18,027 bases of DNA from Desulfobacterales bacterium HSG17. Lineage in GTDB: Bacteria > Desulfobacterota > Desulfobacteria > Desulfobacterales > Desulfococcaceae. The position numbers and the translations under genes are program-made. The notes below the pieces were generated by a model. The model ran no database searches. It saw only the letters and a list, made by a program, of their open reading frames with translations, and was not told the origin of the DNA. The DNA lies in contig JAUCGD010000053.1 in NCBI GenBank assembly GCA_030377945.1, forward strand, positions 1-18,027, read 5' to 3'. The first letter of the stretch is position 1, and each line of letters starts with the position of its first letter. Shown in pieces: positions 7,092-14,185 of this stretch.

Positions 7092-7730
7092 ATGAGCAAT
7101 CTTTTTTCTAAAGCCAGTCAGGCCATAATAGATGCCGATCAGGATCAGGTTAAATCAGTTGTTGAACAAGCACTGGCGGAAGGTATTGATGCCGCTGAGC
7201 TTTTAGAGCAGGGCTTTGTACCGGGTATTGCCGAGATTGGAGAAAAATTCGAAAATGAAGAAATATTTCTCCCTGCGCTTATTATGTCATCAGATGCTAT
7301 GAAGCTGGCAGCTGATCTTTGTAATAACGCTATAACAGGCGACAAGATTACCTCAAAAGGTGTTGTCGTCTTAGGCACTGTTAAGGGTGACATCCATGAT
7401 ATCGGCAAAAGTATAGTCGGCTCTTTTTTATCTGCCAATGGCTTTACAATACATGATATGGGCAGAGACGTTTCTGCACAAGCTTTTATTGACAAAGCGC
7501 TCGAGGTGGATGCTGATGTGATTGCTTCCAGTGCGTTACTGACGACTACGATGAAAGCACAAGCTGAGTTGGAAAAAATCCTAACTGAAAAATCTTTAAA
7601 AGGAAAAATTAAAACAATCGTTGGCGGTGTCCCTGTTAATCAAACATGGGCGGATAAAATCGGAGCCGACGGCTACGCTGAGGACGCTTCAGGCGCGGCG
7701 CAAAAGATCAAGGAGTTAATAGGAGGTTAA
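7092..7730 (+). CDS. mttC: Corrinoid protein of methylamine methyl transfer (MttC-like)
   Basis: The 212-aa product matches the usual length of methanogen-type corrinoid proteins. It has an N-terminal helical cap (about residues 1-88) and a Rossmann-like B12 domain (about 89-212). The lower-ligand motif D-x-H-x-x-G is at D100, H102, G105 (GDIHDIG), and GSFLSANGF follows. It accepts a methyl group on cob(I)alamin from MttB and passes it to an acceptor enzyme. The homocysteine methyltransferase at 4505-5380 is the nearest candidate acceptor. GGAG (7081-7084) serves the ATG. It shares the cluster with mttB but is separated from it by a 158-base gap containing a hairpin. The symbol is assigned from context and length; a sister protein (MtbC/MtmC type) cannot be excluded from sequence alone. 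No corrinoid-reactivating ATPase (RamA/RACo type) is encoded nearby. Confidence 0.88.
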   Translation: MSNLFSKASQAIIDADQDQVKSVVEQALAEGIDAAELLEQGFVPGIAEIGEKFENEEIFLPALIMSSDAMKLAADLCNNAITGDKITSKGVVVLGTVKGDIHDIGKSIVGSFLSANGFTIHDMGRDVSAQAFIDKALEVDADVIASSALLTTTMKAQAELEKILTEKSLKGKIKTIVGGVPVNQTWADKIGADGYAEDASGAAQKIKELIGG

Positions 7731-7792
7731 CTATCCAGCCGGCTTATGTGTCGTGTGGTCAAAAAACTTACTCCATACAAAAAAGAGAAAAG

Positions 7793-8692
7793 CTACTCTT
7801 TCAAACCAAATATTTGGCGAGGAGTTAAATATTGAGGAAAGCGGTCCACAAGAGATTTGCACAGATCCGAACAAAAATGACATTCATCCACATATCGGTC
7901 TTTATGAGGCAGATTATATATCCTCGCCAGTGCCGCAGGCCCACCCTTGAGCAACGGCCCACAAACAGGATGGGCATCTGAGTCGTAAGATGTTAGCACC
8001 TCAGCCAAAGACGTTTCAAGGTAATTACCAATACTTAAACCCTGACAAACATGAACATTGCCGAAAGGATCGATATGAACTCGTCCAGGTTTACTTAAAT
8101 TCTCCATTTTACATTCTGCCAGTTCAGTCCATGGTCTGGTGGGCAGTTCTTTTACAAGTGTTTCCAAAGCGCGCCCTCTAAGTTTGGGGCCTCCTGCATA
8201 CACCGGTTCTCCCTTGATATGATCATCTCGCCGGATAACCGATGGTTTTTCAACACAGATTCTATTGACTGTTAATCCCAGTTCATGCGCCGCTTGCGCA
8301 GCCATTTGTCCTGGAGTATCATTAGTATCTTTATTATGAAAAAGATCATCACCCGGTTCAATAATTTTCAATCCAACTTTCTGCAAAGGTTTAAGCCATA
8401 GTTTTGCGTCCTCAATACCAGTGGCCCAGTAGCAGTTAGTTTCTATGGCGGTATCAAATCCTGCTTGTGCCACCTGTCGGATACCTTCATGGAGCAACCC
8501 ATAATACAGGAAGGGTTCACCACCTTCAAAACTGATGGATCTGATATCCCCCAGCTTTTGTGCTTCACGAATAAGTCCAGTCAGTTGCTCCAGGGTAAAT
8601 ACACCAGTTCGCTCCGGGTCACAAAACAGAAAACAATGGTCACAGGCGTATGAACAGGTATATGTTAATAACACATGCAGCCCAGTAATCAT
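7793..8692 (-). CDS. Radical SAM protein with C-terminal cysteine cluster
   Basis: The 299-aa enzyme has the radical SAM signature C13-x3-C17-x2-C20 (CSYACDHC) and a SAM-contacting GGEP at 57-60. Its C-terminal third has further cysteines resembling a SPASM/twitch-type auxiliary cluster region: HVCQG followed by GN, then DECHFCSDLC near 270-280. Such proteins often modify peptides or act as maturases, but the substrate is not evident. It is not recognisably PylB. GAGGAGG just before the ATG at 8692 is a very strong ribosome site. It is convergent with mttC, 62 bases apart. It ends in TAG (7795-7793). Readthrough would add 21 codons to a TAA that overlaps the mttC stop on the other strand. A role linked to the methyl-transfer cluster is suggested only by position. 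Confidence 0.82.
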   Translation of the reverse strand: MITGLHVLLTYTCSYACDHCFLFCDPERTGVFTLEQLTGLIREAQKLGDIRSISFEGGEPFLYYGLLHEGIRQVAQAGFDTAIETNCYWATGIEDAKLWLKPLQKVGLKIIEPGDDLFHNKDTNDTPGQMAAQAAHELGLTVNRICVEKPSVIRRDDHIKGEPVYAGGPKLRGRALETLVKELPTRPWTELAECKMENLSKPGRVHIDPFGNVHVCQGLSIGNYLETSLAEVLTSYDSDAHPVCGPLLKGGPAALARIYNLPHKDRYVDECHFCSDLCKSLVDRFPQYLTPRQIFGLKE

Positions 8693-8925
8693 TTTAGCCT
8701 CCTCAAATCAGAAATTAAGTAAGTTCTGAATAAAAAATAAGTATCAAGATATAGTACAGCTGTAAAGAAATATTCAATTATATTTACAAAAGCATAAGAT
8801 GCTATATGTCGTGGCTCCCAAATTTTTCCACGGGGGAGTATTTAATAATAGTCAGGGGTTTAAAACCAGCATTTAAGGGAAAAATAATCACTTGCTATTT
8901 AAATAACTATGTGGAATCATATTTA

Positions 8926-10677
8926 ATGGTCAAAGTAAAAACAATGAACACGCGACTGTTCACAATTTCTGTTGGTTTTTATGCGCTCGCTTTGTTGATC
9001 TATGGCTTCTGGAGTAATTCCTATCAAAAAAAAGAGATTTTGGAGAGTATTGATACAAAACTGTATAATAATGCAATTTCTCTTAAATATATATTACCGG
9101 ATGATTTTCATGATAGAGCAATAGATGCGCAGTCTGTCTCAATCAATGAGAATAAATATATTGCCCGTAAACTGACAAGATTAGTTAAAGAAGCTGGTTT
9201 TAAATATACTTATACAATCATTAAAAAAGATGACAAACTGTTTTTTATTGCCGCTGATAACATAGATCCCGAAAATGAAAGAGACACATTTTATTATTAC
9301 GAATATGAGGAAGCTGATGAAGTTTTCATTAATGCGTTTGAAAAGAAAACACCGACATATATGACCGTAACTGACCAGTGGGGAACAGTTCGTACTGTGA
9401 TAGTTCCAGAAACGTCACCAGGAGGCATTAAATATCTTGCTTGTGTGGATTATGATATTGATTATGTAGATAAACTGCTCGAAAAAAATTTAATACGATC
9501 GATTTTAACAGTACTCTTCTTCCTGTTGCTGGCAGTACCGGTAATAAAGTTTTATATAAGTTCATATAAAGAATTTTCAAAATCTTTAAAAAAAAGTGAG
9601 AAAAAATATAGGAATCTTTTTGAATCTTCGATGGATGCAATTTTTTTAATGGATTCTGAATTCACTTATTTAGATTGTAATCCTGCTTCACTAAAATTGT
9701 ATAACGTTGATTCAAAAAAACAATTTTTAACGTTAAACCCGATTGAATTGTCCCCAACTTATCAAATAGATGGAAAACTCTCATCCAAAAAAGCAGATGA
9801 AATGATTGAGCAAACCATGAAAAATAATCACCATTTTTTTGAGTGGAAGCATAAAAAGTTTGACGGTCATGAATTTGATGCCAATGTTAAGCTTTCATGG
9901 ATTGAAATTGACGGCCGAAAAGTTTTTCAAGGAACTGTTCGTGATATATCTGATCAAAAACAAGCCCAAAAAAAGCTTATTGATCAAACTGAAGAGATAC
10001 GACAGACACAAAAAGTATCGGTAAAGGCTTTGGCCATCCTATCCGAACATTATGATTCCGACACTGGAGAACATCTCACGAGGATTCAGTCATATGTAGA
10101 GCTTCTGGTCAAGTGGTTAAGGGAGAGTTCTCATTTTAAAGATTATCTGACTAAAAAGACAAACTATATTGATGCGCTGAAACTAGCATGTCTGCTCCAT
10201 GACGTGGGCAAAACTGCTATACCAATTGAAATATTGACAAAACCTGGAAAACTCACTGATGAAGAGTTTGAGATTGTTAAATCCCATACAACAATTGCTG
10301 GGGAAGCTTTAACCACCGCAAATAATGATTTTAAAAAGATATTTAGGTCTGATAGTTACCTTGCCATGGCCAGAGATATTGCCCTTTATCATCATGAAAA
10401 ATGGAATGGGAAGGGGTATCCTAAAGGGCTTTCAGATGAATCAATCCCACTTTCGGCCAGAATTGTAGCCGTTGCAGATGTTTACGACGCACTAAGAAGC
10501 AAACGCCCTTATAAGGAGCCCTGGTCACATGTTGATGCAGTAAATGAAATTATTGCAGAAAAAGGAAAGCATTTTGATCCTGAAATAATTAGAGGATTTA
10601 TCAGCCAGTCAGACAAATTTCATACTATTTCAAAAAAATTTAATGAGGAAATCGGCGAGGTAATTTATGAAGCTTGA
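8926..10677 (+). CDS. Membrane PAS/HD-GYP c-di-GMP phosphodiesterase
   Basis: The 583-aa sensor has a transmembrane helix (about 12-29), an extracytoplasmic sensor region (about 30-188, Cache-like), a second transmembrane helix (about 189-211), a PAS domain (about 222-340) and a short helical linker. A C-terminal HD-GYP domain follows, with the HD pair in LLHDVGK (425-426) and HHEKWNGKGYPKGL (489-502). HD-GYP enzymes hydrolyse cyclic di-GMP to GMP or pGpG on the cytosolic side. The start is uncertain. ATG 8926 puts the first helix near the N-terminus. ATG 8944 is also possible, and an upstream ATG at 8806 would add 40 residues that do not look conserved. None has a strong ribosome site. The stop overlaps the ATG of the FIST gene by 11 bases, so it is the first gene of a three-gene signalling operon. 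Confidence 0.88.
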   Translation: MVKVKTMNTRLFTISVGFYALALLIYGFWSNSYQKKEILESIDTKLYNNAISLKYILPDDFHDRAIDAQSVSINENKYIARKLTRLVKEAGFKYTYTIIKKDDKLFFIAADNIDPENERDTFYYYEYEEADEVFINAFEKKTPTYMTVTDQWGTVRTVIVPETSPGGIKYLACVDYDIDYVDKLLEKNLIRSILTVLFFLLLAVPVIKFYISSYKEFSKSLKKSEKKYRNLFESSMDAIFLMDSEFTYLDCNPASLKLYNVDSKKQFLTLNPIELSPTYQIDGKLSSKKADEMIEQTMKNNHHFFEWKHKKFDGHEFDANVKLSWIEIDGRKVFQGTVRDISDQKQAQKKLIDQTEEIRQTQKVSVKALAILSEHYDSDTGEHLTRIQSYVELLVKWLRESSHFKDYLTKKTNYIDALKLACLLHDVGKTAIPIEILTKPGKLTDEEFEIVKSHTTIAGEALTTANNDFKKIFRSDSYLAMARDIALYHHEKWNGKGYPKGLSDESIPLSARIVAVADVYDALRSKRPYKEPWSHVDAVNEIIAEKGKHFDPEIIRGFISQSDKFHTISKKFNEEIGEVIYEA

Positions 10678-11803
10678 ACAATTACAGTGGAAAAATATTG
10701 ATACCGGCTGGGAAACTGTTAAAAGTGAACTCAATTCTTCTGATTCAATACAATTAGTTTTTGTATTTGGCCATCCAGAATTTATCAAAATCCCTGAACG
10801 TTATTATGAATTAAAATCACTCTATCCCAAAGCCCACATCATTGGTGGATCAACTGCAGGAAATATTCTTGGTGCATCAATATCAGATAATGACATAGTT
10901 GCAACAGCTATCCATTTAGAAAAAAGTAAAGTTAGAGTTGTATGTGCTGATATCGACAATTCAAAAGATATTCAAAGCGTTACATCTGCTTTAATGAAAG
11001 AGTTAATCGGTTCTGATCTTCGGCACGTATTTGTCCTTTCTGACGGAATTCATTTTAATGGCAGTGAATTAGCCAATGGCCTCAATGTCCTCGATAATGT
11101 TGTAGTAACTGGGGGGCTTGCCGGTGACCAAGGCAAGTTTGAAAAAACGTATATTATGGCAAATAATCCAGCACGATCAAAAAGTATTGTCCTTGTTGGT
11201 TTCTTCGGTAAAAATTTACACTCCGGATTTGGCTGTTATGCCGGATGGGGTGAATTCGGTCCCAATCGTATAATTACAAAAGCCAAGGGAAACGTTGTCT
11301 ATGAAATAGATAATCAACCAGCATTGACATTGTATAAGAAATATTTAGGAGAATTTGCAAAAGACCTTCCTGCCAGTGGTTTGCGGTTCCCACTCAGCAT
11401 CCGGCACGAAAATGAAAGCCATACATTAATTCGCACATTACTGGCAGTCAATGAACAAGATCAAAGTTTAACATTTGCGGGAACTATCCCTGAAGGATCT
11501 GTTTCTGTGCTGATGAGAGGGAACATTGATGACCTTATTGATGGTGCTGGGAAAGCTGCTGAACAGGCATGCCCTTCCGTGCGGGAAAGGGGTCTGGCCG
11601 TTATTATCAGTTGTGTTGGACGAAAACTTTTAATGGATCAAATGATCGACGAAGAACTTGAGACAGTTCAAGATATCTGCGGGCAAAACATCTGGATGAC
11701 TGGATTTTATTCTAATGGTGAACTAGCCCCTGTGAATAAAAATATTAAAGGATGTAATTTACATAATCAGACGATGACATTAATGACGATTTATGAAGAT
11801 TAA
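10667..11803 (+). CDS. FIST N/C domain sensor protein
   Basis: The 378-aa soluble protein is built of a FIST_N domain (about residues 25-215) and a FIST_C domain (about 220-365). Recognisable segments include HIIGGSTAGNI, VVTGGLAGDQG, GFFGKNLHSGFGCYAGW and the C-terminal GFYSNGELAP. FIST domains are thought to be small-ligand sensing modules in signal transduction. Here there is no fused output domain. Outputs are probably the flanking phosphodiesterase and diguanylate cyclase, since the gene overlaps the first by 11 bases and is 6 bases from the second. It is probably cytosolic, as no membrane segment is present. Translation is likely coupled to the upstream gene. The ligand is unknown. Confidence 0.88.
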   Translation: MKLEQLQWKNIDTGWETVKSELNSSDSIQLVFVFGHPEFIKIPERYYELKSLYPKAHIIGGSTAGNILGASISDNDIVATAIHLEKSKVRVVCADIDNSKDIQSVTSALMKELIGSDLRHVFVLSDGIHFNGSELANGLNVLDNVVVTGGLAGDQGKFEKTYIMANNPARSKSIVLVGFFGKNLHSGFGCYAGWGEFGPNRIITKAKGNVVYEIDNQPALTLYKKYLGEFAKDLPASGLRFPLSIRHENESHTLIRTLLAVNEQDQSLTFAGTIPEGSVSVLMRGNIDDLIDGAGKAAEQACPSVRERGLAVIISCVGRKLLMDQMIDEELETVQDICGQNIWMTGFYSNGELAPVNKNIKGCNLHNQTMTLMTIYED

Positions 11804-11809
11804 TTTACT

Positions 11810-12544
11810 ATGAATCGCTTATTAAAGAGACAGCTTAAAAAGCACTTCGGCATATCATATTCTGACGATAAACTATTAAATATTAAAATAATCAAGGCAC
11901 TTATAGATGATATCAATCAATCATATGACTTTAAGGATAAAGAAATACGTTTACTTGGCAGGACGATTGATACAAATTCTGAAGAACTTAATGATGCCAA
12001 CGAAAAATTAAAAATACAAAATAATGAAATTTCCAAATTAGCAACGCTGGATTCACTTACTGGATTATTGAATCGTCACAGTTACGATAATATTCTAGAA
12101 CGCACTTTAAAAATTGCCAAAAGAAATAACAAACAATTTTCTATCCTGTTTATCGATCTTGATCATTTTAAAAACATCAATGATACTTTAGGACATCATA
12201 TAGGAGATCTGCTTTTAAAAGAAGTTGCCAAAAAATTACAATCCTGCATCCGGGAATCTGATATTGTATCACGAATCGGTGGAGATGAATTTAATATTCT
12301 ATTAGAAGGAATTACAGCACAAAATGATGCTGCCTATATTGCAAAAAGAATACTGGCCAAAATGTCTAAATCTTTCAATATTGAAAGCCATAAGCTGACA
12401 GTTACAGCAAGTATCGGAATCAGCAATTATCCCTCAAATGGAGTAACCCTTTCTGAGTTATTAAAAAATGCAGACATAGCAATGTATCAGGCGAAAGAGT
12501 TAGGACGGAATAGATACCAGTTTTATAATTTATCCACTGATTGA
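11810..12544 (+). CDS. GGDEF diguanylate cyclase
   Basis: The 244-aa product makes cyclic di-GMP from two GTP. An N-terminal region of about 75 residues starts with RLLKRQLKKHFG and ends in a helical coiled-coil-like stretch. The GGDEF domain follows (about 78-240), with a metal-binding Asp in FIDLDHFKNIND (116) and an intact GGDEF at 157-161. An RESD at 148-151, exactly five residues before GGDEF, is a canonical RxxD inhibitory site, so product feedback is expected. There is no membrane segment. It lies 6 bases after the FIST gene, with little ribosome site of its own, which points to coupling. An N-terminal segment of this kind often accompanies FIST-linked signalling enzymes, which suggests that FIST and cyclase interact directly (inference). 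Confidence 0.92.
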   Translation: MNRLLKRQLKKHFGISYSDDKLLNIKIIKALIDDINQSYDFKDKEIRLLGRTIDTNSEELNDANEKLKIQNNEISKLATLDSLTGLLNRHSYDNILERTLKIAKRNNKQFSILFIDLDHFKNINDTLGHHIGDLLLKEVAKKLQSCIRESDIVSRIGGDEFNILLEGITAQNDAAYIAKRILAKMSKSFNIESHKLTVTASIGISNYPSNGVTLSELLKNADIAMYQAKELGRNRYQFYNLSTD

Positions 12545-12690
12545 AGAATTGAACTAAACCGCTATGTGGTGTGCTGATCTCACCGTTTCAAGCGTATTTA
12601 ACGATTTCATTCAATCAAAATTTTCTTTAAGATCTCCCAGTACATCTATTTGAAAAATATTTATCTCTATGCTTTAAAAACCATTGCGTT

Positions 12691-12711
12691 TGAGACACAA
12701 ATGTGTCATTT
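12691..12711. promoter_or_regulatory. Dyad upstream of the sigma-54 activator gene (candidate autoregulatory site)
   Basis: TGAGACACAA (12691-12700) abuts ATGTGTCATTT (12701-12711), giving GACACA and TGTGTC arms two bases apart. Both sequence elements recur at 1876-1899, before the sigma-54 promoter of the rubrerythrin operon, but in the opposite order. The site lies about 55 bases before the activator start codon. No -24/-12 promoter was found here, so the activator may repress or tune its own gene. Confidence 0.5.
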
Positions 12712-12763
12712 ATCTTATCAGGAAATTTGATCAATAGTTATTTCATATTTGGAAAATTATATA

Positions 12764-14152
12764 ATGACTGATTTGGCACAATCTGTATTTGAGAAAGACA
12801 ACCTTAACCTTGTCCTCGATAATTTGAAACTTGGCATTATTGCCCATACTCCTGATAGAAAAATTACAGTATTTAATAAAGAGGCTCAAAAAATTACAGG
12901 ATATTTAAAGGAAGAAGTTATTGGGAAAGATTGCCATATGGTTTTTCAGGCACCTCTTTGTGGTGGAAAATGCTCTTTTTGTGACAATAACACACCAGAT
13001 TTTTCCTGTGGCACTAAAGAATATCCTGTCAACATAGTCACAAAAGATGGCATGGATCGTCAGCTGGAAATGACTTTATCGGCTATCACTGGCAATGACA
13101 ATGTATTTAAGGGTGTTATTGCATCGTTTAAAGATGTAACTGAAACTTTTAATCTCTCTTTAAAAGCTGAAAATCTTTCCAATTTTGCCGGCATAATCGG
13201 TAAAGAAAAAGCCATGCAGGATATTTTTCAGCAGATCCGGGATGTTGCCCTGTACAATTACCCTGTAAATGTTTCAGGTGATACAGGTACAGGCAAAGAG
13301 CGGGTAGCCTATGCTATCCATGATATAAGCTCCTATGGCAATGGCACTTTTGTTCCTGTAAATTGTGGAGCCATTCCTGAAGGTATTGTGGAAAGTGAAT
13401 TATTCGGGCATGTTAAAGGCGCTTTTTCCGGAGCTGTTAAAGAGCGGAAAGGAAGATTTGAACTGGCACATAAAGGTACTCTTTTTCTTGATGAAGTTGC
13501 CGAACTTCCTCTGAAAACCCAGGTAAAACTTTTAAGATTTCTCCAGGAAGGCTCTTTTGAAAAGGTTGGTGGAGAAAAAAAAGTATCTGTGGATGTCAGG
13601 ATCATCAGTGCGACCAATAAAAATTTAAAAGATGAGGTAGATAAAGGAAATTTCAGGGAAGATCTTTATTACAGGCTCAATGTAATCCCAATACATCTAC
13701 CCCCTTTGCGGCATCGCAAAAGTGATATACCTCTTCTTGCTGCCCATTTTTTAAAGGAAGCTGAATCAGAAAGCCCACATGCTGTTCCAAAAATTGCCGA
13801 TCAATCTCTTGAACTCATGCTTGATTATCACTGGCCCGGCAATGTCAGGGAGTTAAAAAATGTTATCCAGTTTTCCATAGTACGTTCCCGGGGTAAAAAA
13901 ATACTCCCCTCGGATCTGCCCATGGAAATCACCCAGGGTAAAGACCTCAGTCTACCAATTACTGACAGGGCATATTCACAAAAAACCGCTCCTGCCAGGG
14001 ATAAACTTAACATTGAATCTGTAAAGGCTGCCATTAAAAAAACCGGTGGCAACAAATCCAAGGCAGCAAGAGTACTTGGAGTTGGACGAGCAACACTTTA
14101 CAGATTTCTGGGACAGAATGACGAGATAAAACAATATATTGACCAATTTTAA
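12764..14152 (+). CDS. Sigma-54-dependent activator: PAS, AAA+, Fis-type HTH
   Basis: The 462-aa enhancer-binding protein has an N-terminal PAS domain (about 10-125), an AAA+ sigma-54 interaction domain (about 140-370) and a C-terminal Fis-type helix-turn-helix (NKSKAARVLGVGRATLYRFL). Walker A is GDTGTGKE (172-179), Walker B GTLFLDEV (238-245), and the WPGNVREL segment is intact. The sigma-54 contact loop reads GAFSGA instead of GAFTGA. The PAS domain holds a cysteine group (C57, C66, C70, C73, C82), so redox or metal sensing is plausible. No phosphoreceiver domain is present. The ATG at 12764 is preferred over the TTG at 12749 because GGA precedes it at a reasonable distance. Dyads before this gene and before the rubrerythrin operon suggest control of both. 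It is convergent with clpB, 33 bases apart. Confidence 0.9.
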   Translation: MTDLAQSVFEKDNLNLVLDNLKLGIIAHTPDRKITVFNKEAQKITGYLKEEVIGKDCHMVFQAPLCGGKCSFCDNNTPDFSCGTKEYPVNIVTKDGMDRQLEMTLSAITGNDNVFKGVIASFKDVTETFNLSLKAENLSNFAGIIGKEKAMQDIFQQIRDVALYNYPVNVSGDTGTGKERVAYAIHDISSYGNGTFVPVNCGAIPEGIVESELFGHVKGAFSGAVKERKGRFELAHKGTLFLDEVAELPLKTQVKLLRFLQEGSFEKVGGEKKVSVDVRIISATNKNLKDEVDKGNFREDLYYRLNVIPIHLPPLRHRKSDIPLLAAHFLKEAESESPHAVPKIADQSLELMLDYHWPGNVRELKNVIQFSIVRSRGKKILPSDLPMEITQGKDLSLPITDRAYSQKTAPARDKLNIESVKAAIKKTGGNKSKAARVLGVGRATLYRFLGQNDEIKQYIDQF

Positions 14153-14185
14153 ATAAAGATATTCCACTTAAATTAAAATTTACAA

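Noticed and set aside
7753..7950. Plus-strand 65-aa frame after mttC
   Set aside because: It is mostly antisense to the radical SAM gene, and no domain or ribosome site was seen.
8806..8925. 40-residue N-terminal extension of the HD-GYP protein from ATG 8806
   Set aside because: The added residues look unlike the rest and have no strong ribosome site; starting at 8926 puts the first membrane helix at the N-terminus. It is not excluded.
14153..14185. AT-rich imperfect palindrome between the activator gene and clpB as a bidirectional terminator
   Set aside because: The arms are only a few A/T pairs with no GC-rich stem, which is too weak to call.
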